This document shows positions 16,545-25,286 of a stretch of 64,000 bases of DNA, one piece after another (the first letter of the stretch is position 1; each line of letters begins with the position of its first letter). The notes under the pieces were generated by a model that did not search any database, had not been told where the DNA came from, and saw nothing but the letters and a program-made list of their open reading frames with translations. Source of the DNA: Hyphomicrobiaceae bacterium (GTDB lineage Bacteria; Pseudomonadota; Alphaproteobacteria; Rhizobiales; Hyphomicrobiaceae); the NCBI GenBank assembly GCA_022842785.1, contig JALHOW010000002.1, positions 248,001 through 312,000 of the forward strand, given 5' to 3'. Position numbers and translations under genes: made by a program.

Positions 16545-18692
16545 ATGACTTCGAGCACGGCCACGCGGAACTTGCCGCGTCAGCTGGCAGCTGCTGTCGC
16601 GTTAGCGATGGCGCTCTACCACGTGTACGTGATCATCCCGCCGATGGATTTCATATCGCCATCGTTGCGCGAGATCTTCCGCGGCCCGCCGACGGATTAC
16701 ATTTTCCGCGCCATACACCTGCTATTCGCGCTGGTCCTGACGTTCCTCTACTACCGCCTGCGCTCGCCGACCGATGACGACTTGGCGATGCTCATGCCTG
16801 AGGAACGCGCCGAGGTCGAGCGGAAGACGAAGTCGCCCACATTGTTGGATTTGGTTCTCATCGCTGCGAGCATCGTCTCAGTCGGCTATGTGTTTGTATA
16901 TTACGACTACATCATCGACCGCATAATCTATGTCGATGACATGACTTGGACGGACATCGTCCTTAGCGTAACTCTCATTCTGCTGATTATGGAGGCCGCG
17001 CGTCGCGTTATCGGCCCCGCGCTGCCGCTCACGTGCCTCGCATTCGGCATCTACGCCTACTTCTTCACGAGAATCGAGCCGATCCGCTTCATCGATCAGC
17101 TCTACCTCTCGACCGAAGGCATCTTCGGCCAGCCGCTCGCGGTGTCGGCCTCCTACGTGATGATCTTCGTGCTCTTCGGCGCTTTCATGGAACGCACGGG
17201 CACCGGCCAGCTCTTCATGGATTTCGCCATGGGTATCACGGGCCACACAGCCGGCGGTCCGGGAAAGGTGTCGGTGGTGTCGTCCTCGCTGTTCGGCACG
17301 ATCTCGGGCTCGGCTGTCGCGAACGTCATGGTCGACGGTCCGATCGCAATCCCACTCATGAAGCGCACAGGCTTCAAGCCACACTTCGCGGCGGCGGTGG
17401 AGGCCGTCGCTTCCACTGGCGGGCAGATCATGCCGCCAATCATGGGCGCCGCGGCGTTCGTCATGGCCGAATTTCAGGGCGTGGCCTACGCGCAGGTCGT
17501 GATCTGGGCCGCGATCCCCGCCGTTCTCTACTATGTATCCTGCTTCTGCGCCGTGCACTTCGAGGCGAAGCGGCAAGGCCTCCTCGGCGTGCCGCGCAAT
17601 CAGCTCCCCGTTCTACGCGAGGTGCTGGTCCGCCGCGGGCATCTCTTCATCCCTGTGTGCACGATCCTTTTCGTCATGTACTCGGGCTACAGCGCACCGC
17701 TCGCGGCCCTCAGCGGCACGCTGCTGTGTTTCCCGGTGGCCTGGTTTGGCCCTGTCGTACTGCTGGTCATTCCCGCACTGATGGCCATCGCCTATTTCGT
17801 GCCCGGCGTGCCGACCATCATTCCGGAGATCGTGGGCTTCAATCCTTTGCTCGAGTCCGCAGTGCTCACCGGCCTGATCCTACTCTGGATGCGGACCGTG
17901 CGCGGCAGGATCATCCTCCTGAACATCGAGCTGAAGCCGATCGTCGAGGCGCTGATCGATGGTGCCCGTAATACGCTGCCTGTCGCGCTCGCCTGCGCAG
18001 CGGCCGGCATCATCATCGGCATCGTCATCCTCACGGGTCTGGGCATCACGTTCACGCAATGGGTCATCGGCATCGCGCAGAACGTTCTCATCCTGGCGCT
18101 CATACTGACCGCCATAGCTGGCATCATCCTCGGCATGGGAATGCCGACGACGCCCGCCTACATCATCATGGTGGCCCTCATGGTGCCGGCGCTCGTGAAG
18201 CTCGGCGTCGTCACACCGGCGGCCCACATGTTCGCGTTCTACTTCGCAATCCTGTCGGCCATCACACCGCCTGTCGCGCTTGCGGTGTTCGCGGCATCCG
18301 GCCTCGCGAAGTCCAATCTCTGGACGACAGGCTGGGCCGCCGTGAAGATCGGCGCCGCCGGCTTCATCGTGCCCTTCATGTTCGTCTATGAGCCGGCACT
18401 GCTGATGATTGGCGAATGGCCCTGGATCATCTGGCGCTTCGCCATTTCCTGCGTCGGCATCGCCCTGCTTGCGGGGGGATTGCACGGGTACCTGCTGCGA
18501 AGCATGCCCATGTGGCAACGCGTTCTGGCCGTGGCTGCCGCGTTCTCGCTGGTGGTTCCCAGCATGGAAAGCGACCTCATCGGCCTCGGCGTTGCCATCG
18601 CTCTCATCGCCTTCCAGTACTTCGTCATGGAGCCGGAGACGAGGACGTCGACCATCGGCGCAGGAGTGGTCGACAATACGCGAGAGAGCTAA
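16545..18692 (+). CDS. TRAP transporter permease, fused 4TM/12TM (DctQ-DctM type)
   Basis: 715 residues and strongly hydrophobic. The N-terminal part (to about residue 200) supplies the small-subunit-like helices, and the rest is the DctM-like large subunit, with features such as SVVSSSLFGTISGSAVANV, TGGQIMPPIMGAAAF and LGMGMPTTPAYI. Fused permeases of this type work with TAXI binding proteins, as encoded upstream. It would be a sodium-driven secondary carrier of a carboxylate or amino acid in the inner membrane. Confidence 0.92.
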   Translation: MTSSTATRNLPRQLAAAVALAMALYHVYVIIPPMDFISPSLREIFRGPPTDYIFRAIHLLFALVLTFLYYRLRSPTDDDLAMLMPEERAEVERKTKSPTLLDLVLIAASIVSVGYVFVYYDYIIDRIIYVDDMTWTDIVLSVTLILLIMEAARRVIGPALPLTCLAFGIYAYFFTRIEPIRFIDQLYLSTEGIFGQPLAVSASYVMIFVLFGAFMERTGTGQLFMDFAMGITGHTAGGPGKVSVVSSSLFGTISGSAVANVMVDGPIAIPLMKRTGFKPHFAAAVEAVASTGGQIMPPIMGAAAFVMAEFQGVAYAQVVIWAAIPAVLYYVSCFCAVHFEAKRQGLLGVPRNQLPVLREVLVRRGHLFIPVCTILFVMYSGYSAPLAALSGTLLCFPVAWFGPVVLLVIPALMAIAYFVPGVPTIIPEIVGFNPLLESAVLTGLILLWMRTVRGRIILLNIELKPIVEALIDGARNTLPVALACAAAGIIIGIVILTGLGITFTQWVIGIAQNVLILALILTAIAGIILGMGMPTTPAYIIMVALMVPALVKLGVVTPAAHMFAFYFAILSAITPPVALAVFAASGLAKSNLWTTGWAAVKIGAAGFIVPFMFVYEPALLMIGEWPWIIWRFAISCVGIALLAGGLHGYLLRSMPMWQRVLAVAAAFSLVVPSMESDLIGLGVAIALIAFQYFVMEPETRTSTIGAGVVDNTRES

Positions 18693-18705
18693 ACTGGTTG
18701 TCCGA

Positions 18706-18731
18706 GGCCGGCAGGGTCAGCCTTGCCGGCC
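18706..18731. terminator. hairpin shared by two convergent genes
   Basis: GGCCGGCAGGG (18706-18716) pairs with CCTTGCCGGCC (18721-18731) with one G-T wobble and the loop TCAG. It lies between the TRAP permease and the oppositely oriented hypothetical gene, whose stop codon is in the loop. A bidirectional terminator is the likely role, although T-runs are short. Confidence 0.4.
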
Positions 18732-19331
18732 GAGTTCCGCCGCGATCGCCGGCGCATCGAGCCGCTTCGTCAGCTCGTCATGTACGTTGCACAGCGTCAC
18801 CTGAAGGTAGCTCTTCAAGGTTGGGAAATCGGGTCCACGCAAACTCTCGTGGATTGGCATCAGCGCGAAATACGCCTCGGCGAACGGCAGCGGGACGTCC
18901 ATGGCGCGCTTTGGCGGATGAAGGCTTATCCGCTCCAGACGTTCTGACAGTTCGCTTCTCAATTCACGCCATGTCGTCTCATCGAGCGCGGCCGGCACAT
19001 CCCATCGATCAAATGCAGAGAGAGCCAGCTTCGAAACCGAGAGGACTGCAGCCTGCCGTTCCAGCGATGCCCTCTCCTGGAGTACCTCCGTCGCGACTTC
19101 AGCCACCATTGCCAAGCCTAGCGGATATGCCTTCCAGCGGGAAACCTCGACGGCTTGCTTGAAGCCCTCTTCTCCAAACAGCACCTTGGCATAATGACCG
19201 GCGCGCGCGCGGGCATACTCATAGATGCCCTTCTGCACAACGAAGGCTGCATTCTCATCGATGAATAGGGCGAGATCACCCGTGTCCCGAATCGGCGGAG
19301 AACGTCCAAAGAGCTTTGCCAGGATATTCAT
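18717..19331 (-). CDS. conserved hypothetical protein, mostly alpha-helical
   Basis: A 204-residue protein I do not recognise. It has no signal peptide, membrane segment or cysteine-rich motif. The composition (many Ala, Glu, Arg, Leu) suggests a soluble helical protein; a conserved-looking segment is YARARAGHYAKVLFGEEGF followed by WKAYPLGLAMVAEV. It is convergent with the TRAP permease and divergent from the DUF4212/symporter operon. Codon use and base composition match the neighbours, so it is probably a native gene. Function unknown. Confidence 0.7.
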   Translation of the reverse strand: MNILAKLFGRSPPIRDTGDLALFIDENAAFVVQKGIYEYARARAGHYAKVLFGEEGFKQAVEVSRWKAYPLGLAMVAEVATEVLQERASLERQAAVLSVSKLALSAFDRWDVPAALDETTWRELRSELSERLERISLHPPKRAMDVPLPFAEAYFALMPIHESLRGPDFPTLKSYLQVTLCNVHDELTKRLDAPAIAAELGRQG

Positions 19332-19412
19332 TCGGTTGCCGACCTACTGATCCACAGCTCTTGGACGAAAGTATAATAAAGGCGTCCGATCCCGCGATGA
19401 TAGCCTCTGCAC

Positions 19413-19440
19413 ACCGATCACTCAATCGGTGATCGCCGAT
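19413..19440. promoter_or_regulatory. nested inverted repeats upstream of the symporter operon
   Basis: Three perfect inverted repeats interlock here: ACCGAT..ATCGGT (19413-19430), CGATCAC..GTGATCG (19415-19435) and ATCGG..CCGAT (19425-19440). They could be overlapping operator sites or alternative RNA hairpins. They lie about 115 bases before the DUF4212 start, in a 221-base gap that otherwise has a TATAAT hexamer at 19372 without a clear -35. Confidence 0.4.
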
Positions 19441-19552
19441 TCGGCAAAAGACCGGACGGAAAGATGGGCACGGGGAGGTGCCGACATGGGCAATAGACAC
19501 CTCCTCCTCACGCAGCTCTGCGCGACCTCATCGTCAGGAGGAAACTCAAGCC

Positions 19553-19819
19553 ATGCAGACTTCAAGTAACGACGAAGCGCACTGGTCGAAAACAAGACGC
19601 CTGATGTTCACACATCTCGCGATCTGGTTCTTCTTCGGCTACATCATCCATATGTTCGTCAAGCCCCTGAACAACATCATTATTCCTGTTCTGGGCTTTC
19701 CACTCGGCTTCTATATGGCCGCGCAGGGATCGCTGATCGCCTTCGTGGTGATGCTGTTCATCTTCGCGCGCCAGCAAGATCGCATCGACCGCGAATTTGG
19801 CGTCGCGGAAGACGACTGA
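19553..19819 (+). CDS. DUF4212 family small membrane protein (symporter subunit)
   Basis: 88 residues with two hydrophobic segments (LAIWFFFGYIIHMFV and FYMAAQGSLIAFVVMLFIFA). Members of DUF4212 are encoded directly before sodium:solute symporters of the acetate/lactate-like group and are taken to be their small subunit. That is the arrangement here, with 9 bases between the two genes. A strong CAGGAGGAAAC site precedes the ATG. Confidence 0.88.
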   Translation: MQTSSNDEAHWSKTRRLMFTHLAIWFFFGYIIHMFVKPLNNIIIPVLGFPLGFYMAAQGSLIAFVVMLFIFARQQDRIDREFGVAEDD

Positions 19820-19828
19820 GGGGGAAAC

Positions 19829-21814
19829 ATGGCAACACAATCTGAAGCAAGCGCCGCGTTCTACAAGAACCTCGGGCGCATGTACGGCATGTACACGGGG
19901 ACCTTCCTTGGCTTCGTGGTCCTGCTCGCAATTCTCGAGCAAGTCGGCGTGCCGAACAAAATCCTCGGCTACCTGTTCGTGTTCTTCACACTCGCCGTGT
20001 ACGCGCTCATCGGCGTGATGACGCGAACGGCGGAGGTGTCGGAATACTACGTCGCTGGCCGACGTGTTCCCGCACTCTACAACGGCATGGCGACCGGCGC
20101 TGACTGGATGTCGGCGGCTTCGTTCGTCGGCATGGCGGGCACACTCTTCCTGCTCGGCTATGACGGCCTTGCCTGGGTGCTCGGCTGGACTGGTGGATAC
20201 GTCCTAGTGGCGATTCTGGTCGGCCCGTATCTGCGCAAGTTCGGCGCGTACACAGTGCCTGACTTCATGGCCTTCCGATTTGGCGGCAACTTCACCCGCT
20301 TCCTGGCCGTGATCGTTCTGGTCTGCTGCTCGTTCACGTACGTGACCGCGCAGGTCTTCGGCACCGGCATCATTGCTTCGCGCTTCCTCGGCATGGACTT
20401 CACCGTGGCGGTCTACGTCGGCCTCGCGGGCATCCTGTTGTGCTCGATGATGGGCGGCATGCGCGCGGTAACCTGGACGCAGATTGCTCAGTACATCGTG
20501 CTGATCGTCGCGTACCTTGTTCCGATCATCATTCTCTCCACGCAGAAGTACGGCATTCCGCTCCCGCAGTTCACCTACGGTCAGGCGATTGCCGACATCA
20601 CGGCACGCGAACAGCAGATGCTGCAAACGGGACTTGCTACGGCAGCGAGCCTGAAGCCGCATATCGAGCCGTTCATCAACTACTCACCGCTGAACTACTT
20701 CGGCATCATCTTCTGCATGATGTGCGGCACGGCATCCCTTCCACACATCCTCATGCGCTACTTCACGACGCCGAGCGTTCGTGAGGCGCGCCAGTCGGTT
20801 GCGTGGTCGCTGTTCTTCATCTTCCTCCTGTACTTCTCGGCGCCGGCCTACGCGGCGTTCTCGAAGCTGGAGGTCTATACGAACATCATTGGCCGCGACG
20901 TTACCGCACTTCGACCGTGGCTGTTCACCTGGGGCGAGCTTGGTCTCATTCAGGTCTGCGGCAAGAACGCAGTCAACCTCGACTCTGTCATCGCTGCCTG
21001 TAAGGCGATCGCCGGCCATCCAGGCGTCGTCCGTCTGCAGGATTTCGTTATCAATACGGACGTGATCGTGCTCTCCACGCCGGAGATCGCGGGCCTTCCA
21101 TACGTGATCTCGGGCCTCGTCGCTGCTGGTGGCCTCGCCGCAGCGCTTTCGACCGCTGACGGGCTGCTGCTCGCCATCGCGAATGCGCTCTCGCACGACA
21201 TCTACTACAAGATGCTGGACCCCAATGCGCCAACATTCCGGCGTCTACTCGTTGCCCGCATCCTGCTGTTGATCGTCGCTGTGGCGGCTGCCTATACGGC
21301 CTCGCATCGACCAGCGGATATTCTGGCCATGGTGGGATGGGCGTTCTCACTCGCTATGGCCGGAAACTTCCCAGCGCTGGTAATGGGTATCTGGTGGAAG
21401 CGCGCAACGACGATGGGAGCCATATGCGGCATCATCGCCGGGTTCGGACTCTGTGTCTTCTACCTCGTAACGACACGCTACTTCCCGGGTTACGGCGTCC
21501 AATACTTCGGTATGACGTCGCTCCTCAATCCGGTAACGGGCGCCCCTGTCGTTGATGTTGCAAAGGCCATGGCAGCCCCCAATGCTTTCGATACTTGGGT
21601 TGCCCTCACTGGTCCGAATGCCCATCCGTTGGCCAACCGCGTCGGATGGTTCAATCTCAACAACATCAATTGCGGCTTGCTCGGAATGCCACTTGGCTTC
21701 CTTGTCATCTATCTCGTCAGTCTTGTGACACCTGCACCCTCTAAGGAAATGCAGGCGTACATCGACGAGATCCGCAAGCCGCGCGGTGCCACGATCCTGC
21801 AGGAAAAGACCTGA
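19829..21814 (+). CDS. sodium:solute symporter (SSS family, VC_2705-like)
   Basis: A 661-residue inner-membrane carrier with about 13-14 hydrophobic segments. The SSS signature region is clear: EYYVAGRRVPALYNGMATGADWMSAASF (residues about 71-98, quoted in outline) and a later GLAAALSTADGLLLAIANALSHDIYYK, the C-terminal family motif. Its pairing with DUF4212 indicates the subgroup that carries short monocarboxylates such as acetate or lactate. Strong terminator after the gene. GGGG-type site before the ATG. Confidence 0.92.
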   Translation: MATQSEASAAFYKNLGRMYGMYTGTFLGFVVLLAILEQVGVPNKILGYLFVFFTLAVYALIGVMTRTAEVSEYYVAGRRVPALYNGMATGADWMSAASFVGMAGTLFLLGYDGLAWVLGWTGGYVLVAILVGPYLRKFGAYTVPDFMAFRFGGNFTRFLAVIVLVCCSFTYVTAQVFGTGIIASRFLGMDFTVAVYVGLAGILLCSMMGGMRAVTWTQIAQYIVLIVAYLVPIIILSTQKYGIPLPQFTYGQAIADITAREQQMLQTGLATAASLKPHIEPFINYSPLNYFGIIFCMMCGTASLPHILMRYFTTPSVREARQSVAWSLFFIFLLYFSAPAYAAFSKLEVYTNIIGRDVTALRPWLFTWGELGLIQVCGKNAVNLDSVIAACKAIAGHPGVVRLQDFVINTDVIVLSTPEIAGLPYVISGLVAAGGLAAALSTADGLLLAIANALSHDIYYKMLDPNAPTFRRLLVARILLLIVAVAAAYTASHRPADILAMVGWAFSLAMAGNFPALVMGIWWKRATTMGAICGIIAGFGLCVFYLVTTRYFPGYGVQYFGMTSLLNPVTGAPVVDVAKAMAAPNAFDTWVALTGPNAHPLANRVGWFNLNNINCGLLGMPLGFLVIYLVSLVTPAPSKEMQAYIDEIRKPRGATILQEKT

Positions 21815-21834
21815 CCTGCTAACGCCACACAAAG

Positions 21835-21867
21835 AGCGGGGCCCCTCAGGGCCCCGCTTTCTTTTTT
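21835..21867 (+). terminator. rho-independent terminator
   Basis: AGCGGGGCCC-CTCA-GGGCCCCGCT forms a perfect 10-bp stem, followed by TTTCTTTTTT. It ends the DUF4212-symporter transcript. Confidence 0.9.
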
Positions 21868-21917
21868 GCCTTGTCGAGCGAATCTACGACCGCCAATATG
21901 ACCGCGTAACAAGAAGG

Positions 21918-22235
21918 ATGCCCACGAACGTGACTGGCGGATCGCTCTACACCTACTGGTATTTCCATCTGTCGAACTTCGTTCTAGCGGCGCTCATGTA
22001 TACGCTGCTCGGCCGCGTGCTCCTTGGCCTTATCGTGCAGCCGGATTCGAGCAACTACATCTGGCGCTTCTTCTGCCGCATCACAGATCCGGTCGTCGCC
22101 GCCGTGGGTGCGGTCACGCCGAAGGACGCCGTACCCGTCGTCGTCTGGCTGTTCGGCGTCGTATGGCTCTTCTGGCTGCGCGTGCTGCTGCTGCACGTCT
22201 TCCTCTATTTCGACGCTCTCCCGCGCGTCACCTGA
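21918..22235 (+). CDS. small membrane protein, weakly YggT-like
   Basis: 105 residues with an N-terminal hydrophobic segment (FVLAALMYTLLGRVLLGLIV) and one or two more near the end (VVVWLFGVVWLFWLRVLLLHVFLYF). The PDSSNYIWRFFCRITDPVV stretch resembles YggT proteins, in which a membrane helix is followed by a short segment ending in a P-type motif, but the match is weak. It follows the symporter terminator and is the first of three small membrane-protein genes on this strand. Confidence 0.65.
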   Translation: MPTNVTGGSLYTYWYFHLSNFVLAALMYTLLGRVLLGLIVQPDSSNYIWRFFCRITDPVVAAVGAVTPKDAVPVVVWLFGVVWLFWLRVLLLHVFLYFDALPRVT

Positions 22236-22245
22236 GAGCACCCTT

Positions 22246-22572
22246 ATGGACCGGCAGTACTACTACATCGCCATCGCCTTCTTCGGGATGATCAACGGCC
22301 TCTTCAACCAGGTCGCGCTGCTGTTCGCAATTCTGCACATGCAGATACTGGCGCCGGCGCTTCTCTTCGGCAGCACAGGGCTGACCTTGATGTTCTCGTC
22401 GTTGATGGTTTCGACCGCCACCATCATCCTCGGCGGCATCCCGGCCGCGATCTATGAGCACGTCACAGGCCGAGGCGAAGAATCCAGCGAGGTCGCGCTC
22501 TGGATCTGGCTTGCTGGAACAGCGCTACTTACGCTGCCCGCCGTCGGCAATTTCTTTGCAATCGGCCTCTAG
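22246..22572 (+). CDS. small hypothetical membrane protein
   Basis: 108 residues with three or four hydrophobic segments: YYYIAIAFFGMINGLF, VALLFAILHMQILAPALLFG, LTLMFSSLMVSTATIILGG and LWIWLAGTALLTLPAVG. There is a short charged loop, TGRGEESSE. It starts 10 bases after the previous gene, so the two are probably co-transcribed. No family recognised. Confidence 0.65.
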   Translation: MDRQYYYIAIAFFGMINGLFNQVALLFAILHMQILAPALLFGSTGLTLMFSSLMVSTATIILGGIPAAIYEHVTGRGEESSEVALWIWLAGTALLTLPAVGNFFAIGL

Positions 22573-22671
22573 CTCAGCGCCTGACCAAAACACGCGCTTG
22601 TGAAGTCGTTCGGATTGTGAGGGCCCAGTGCTCGCGCTAATTTTGCTGCGCCGCACAAATAGGGATCCTCC

Positions 22672-23040
22672 ATGGATGAAATGCGCCACATAGCATTTGA
22701 GACGGTAATGCGGGCGTGTGGCTTCGGCTCCCTGGCCATCTTCTGTATCATGGTCGGGCTTTCCTTCGAGCCGCGGCTCTCATTCCAGTCTGGTGGTCTG
22801 CTCATGCTGATCATGGTCGGCGTGCTTGCCTACAAGGCCCGTGAGGCCGCGACCAAGCCTTATCGCCGAACAGAAATGTGGATGTATGTGCCGATTGAGC
22901 TCCGGCCACCGGAAGCCTTTGCACAACTGGTGGTCTCCAGGCTCATGCGCGAGACCTATCTGACGTTCGCTTACTGGTCGGCGCTGCTTGCACTCTTCAT
23001 GCTGGCAATCGCGCTGCTGTTCGCGGTTATCGGCCTCTAA
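22672..23040 (+). CDS. small hypothetical membrane protein
   Basis: 122 residues: two central helices (ACGFGSLAIFCIMVGLSF and GGLLMLIMVGVLAYKA), a cytoplasmic-looking segment with RRTEMWMYVPIELRPPEAFAQ, and a C-terminal pair (AYWSALLALFMLAIALLFAVIG). It is separated by 99 bases from the previous gene. Its stop overlaps the stop of the convergent PilZ gene by four bases. Function unknown. Confidence 0.7.
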   Translation: MDEMRHIAFETVMRACGFGSLAIFCIMVGLSFEPRLSFQSGGLLMLIMVGVLAYKAREAATKPYRRTEMWMYVPIELRPPEAFAQLVVSRLMRETYLTFAYWSALLALFMLAIALLFAVIGL

Positions 23041-23432
23041 TCACGCCGGTCGTTACCGTGTCTTTCCTGAGCGCGCACACACCCATAGAACCAATCGGCG
23101 CCGCGCTGCTCTAGCCAGAGCACGTCCTCCACTGACGGCAATTCCTGCTCGAAGCTGATCCCGAGCATATCGCGGTCGGACCACGCGACTGAGCCCGTGA
23201 GATGACGACCGTCGACGAGCCGCAGCGTGATGTCATCGCCTTCGACGGGGACCAGCCCATTCGCGAGGCGCAACTGCGCACCCGACGTCGAGAGATCCAT
23301 GAGACTGCCGGGCTGCGCACCCCATTGGCTCGTTAGCACTACGCGTTCGGCATGGACATGACGAACGGACCCGCGCCGGTCCGTGGGCCGGGCTGCTGTT
23401 TCGTGACGATTTTCTGTGCCGTTCTGGGACAC
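23037..23432 (-). CDS. PilZ domain protein (c-di-GMP binding)
   Basis: A 131-residue stand-alone PilZ domain. Both parts of the c-di-GMP site are present: RRGSVR (the RxxxR arm, about residues 19-24) and DLSTSG (the D/NxSxxG motif, about 46-51). Single PilZ proteins bind cyclic di-GMP and act on motility, exopolysaccharide or development. It is tail-to-tail with the small membrane protein and upstream of nadD on the opposite side, with no clear operon partner. Confidence 0.88.
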   Translation of the reverse strand: MSQNGTENRHETAARPTDRRGSVRHVHAERVVLTSQWGAQPGSLMDLSTSGAQLRLANGLVPVEGDDITLRLVDGRHLTGSVAWSDRDMLGISFEQELPSVEDVLWLEQRGADWFYGCVRAQERHGNDRRD

Positions 23433-23530
23433 GTGGCTACCAGCGCTTCAGGTGCACTAACAAAACGTAAACGCCCGCACACTGATGCACGAAGTCTGCC
23501 AGTCCGGATGGAGGTGCCGGTCATACGCCG

Positions 23531-24190
23531 TCAGGGTTGACGCGACTTGCCAGCCCGGATCGCTGTCGAGGAAAGATCGGAAAGCGGCGCCGTCAGGAAT
23601 ACCCAGGCGGGAGGGCGGAGCGAGGGAAGATCGGCGGCTTCCTGCTCCGGGAGGCGTGCTCCGCCATAAGCATGCGCTGCAATCGAGGAAAGGGCCTTGA
23701 GCCGCCAGCCCGGGCGATCGACGACGGCGATCGGCATCAGCGCCATGATCTCGCGCCACTGCCGCCAGCGGTGGAACTCGGCCAGGCAGTCGGCGCCCAT
23801 CACCCAGACAAAGCGTGCCTGCGGCCGGCGCTGGCGCAGGAATGCGAGCGTCGAGATCGTATAGGCGGCGCGGAGCTCACTCTCGAAGCCCGTCACCGTA
23901 ATCGGGCGTGATCCGACGAGCCGGCGGGCCGCCTCGATGCGCGCCTCGAGCGGCGCTGCAGTGCCCGTCGCCTTGAGCGGATTGCCGGGCGTCACGAGCC
24001 ACCACATGCCTGCGAGCCCGAGGCGCTTGATGGCCGTCTCGCTGATCTGAACGTGAGCGTCGTGCGCCGGATTGAAGGAGCCGCCGAGCAGGCCAATGGC
24101 TGCATCACCCGTGTCAGGCGGCAGACGCGCGGCGAGCGTACCAAAGCCGGCGCCGGGCAGAAGTCGGCGGAACGCGGCTGCCCTGCTCAT
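23531..24190 (-). CDS. nadD: nicotinate-nucleotide adenylyltransferase
   Basis: A 219-residue enzyme that transfers AMP from ATP to nicotinate mononucleotide, a step of NAD synthesis. The nucleotidyltransferase motif GGSFNPAHDAH is at residues about 36-46, and the family's C-terminal SSTAIR motif near residue 208. VWVMGADCLAEFHRW is also typical of NadD. The N-terminus is about 30 residues longer than in E. coli NadD, common in alphaproteobacteria. Here it lacks the usual rsfS/rlmH neighbours; the gene upstream encodes a DUF4340 protein. Confidence 0.93.
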   Translation of the reverse strand: MSRAAAFRRLLPGAGFGTLAARLPPDTGDAAIGLLGGSFNPAHDAHVQISETAIKRLGLAGMWWLVTPGNPLKATGTAAPLEARIEAARRLVGSRPITVTGFESELRAAYTISTLAFLRQRRPQARFVWVMGADCLAEFHRWRQWREIMALMPIAVVDRPGWRLKALSSIAAHAYGGARLPEQEAADLPSLRPPAWVFLTAPLSDLSSTAIRAGKSRQP

Positions 24191-24247
24191 CTATTGCGCG
24201 ACACGGCGCTTCCGCCGCGGCTCCCTGCGCTCGCTGCCTGTCCTGCC

Positions 24248-25282
24248 TCAACTCGTCTCAAAGATATCCGCCGCGCGCTTGCCGATCTGATCGGCCTTCC
24301 ACTTCGGAATCTTGAACTCCCAGCCGCTGCCCTTGGCATTGATCTCGTCCGCAGCCTTCTTTGCCTCACCCTCGCCGGTCGCGAGGAATGAGAGCCAGGC
24401 TTCCTCCGGCTCGCCTGCGCGACGAAGGCGCAAGGTGACGGTCAGACCGTCGCTGTTTTCGGCCGTGATGATGCTGACGTCATCGCCGACCGGCGTCGCA
24501 TCGAGCTTGCGCAGATCATCGAGTTCGATCGAACCGAGGCTCAGAGCGATCTGCTCAACGCCTGCGCTCTCCTTGATCTTCATACCCTCGGGAACCGACT
24601 TCAGTACGAACTTGCCGCCCTTCCCGGCCTCACCCTCGCGTTCGACGACGATAGGCACTTCCTTCGGATGGGCGACGGTCACGCGCTTGAGCTTCTCCGG
24701 ATCGGCCTTGAAGATTGCCGGATCGACCCAATCCTTGATGTCGAGCGCCACGTTCGGCTCGCCACTCGCCAGCCACGTCTGTGCTTCGCTCGGCCGGCGG
24801 ACATACGTCCCATGACGCCCCGTGCCGAACGCATTCATACGGCGCTTGCCGACAACGATCTCACCGATCGGCTTGCCACCCGTGCCAAGCAGGCGCACGA
24901 GCCCAGACTTGGCATCCGCGCTGGCGGGATCTTCGAGATCGAGCAGAGGCCAGCGGTCCTTCGCGGCAGTCTTGGACTCGGCAAGCTCCGCGTTCGTGAG
25001 CTGGACGAGGAGTGCACGAACCTTGTCGCCCTGCACGGGATAACCAGCCCGCTCCTTGATGCTCCACTGCTCACCATTGCGCACGAGCGTCAGCGTGCGA
25101 CCGCGCTTCGAGATCTCGATGGCACTGAGCGCGCTCGCCTGACGGCGAAGCTCCGGAAGCATCGGACGCCCCTCGACCGTACCGGGCGCACGCTGCGTCG
25201 ACGACGCATGAAGAATGGCGGCGAGGAAAAGGGCCACGAGCGTCGTCGCGGCGAGGACTACAAAATGCTGCGGCTTGATCAT
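24248..25282 (-). CDS. DUF4340 domain protein (ABC cassette auxiliary)
   Basis: 344 residues. One N-terminal membrane anchor (FVVLAATTLVALFLAAIL) is followed by a soluble periplasmic region that matches DUF4340, for example LTLVRNGEQWSIKERAGYPV and VGKRRMNAFGTGRHGTYVRR. It is the last gene of a four-gene set whose other members are a Gld-type auxiliary protein, an ABC-2 permease and an ATPase. DUF4340 proteins usually accompany such exporters; their job is not known. Confidence 0.82.
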   Translation of the reverse strand: MIKPQHFVVLAATTLVALFLAAILHASSTQRAPGTVEGRPMLPELRRQASALSAIEISKRGRTLTLVRNGEQWSIKERAGYPVQGDKVRALLVQLTNAELAESKTAAKDRWPLLDLEDPASADAKSGLVRLLGTGGKPIGEIVVGKRRMNAFGTGRHGTYVRRPSEAQTWLASGEPNVALDIKDWVDPAIFKADPEKLKRVTVAHPKEVPIVVEREGEAGKGGKFVLKSVPEGMKIKESAGVEQIALSLGSIELDDLRKLDATPVGDDVSIITAENSDGLTVTLRLRRAGEPEEAWLSFLATGEGEAKKAADEINAKGSGWEFKIPKWKADQIGKRAADIFETS

Positions 25283-25286
25283 GGCC

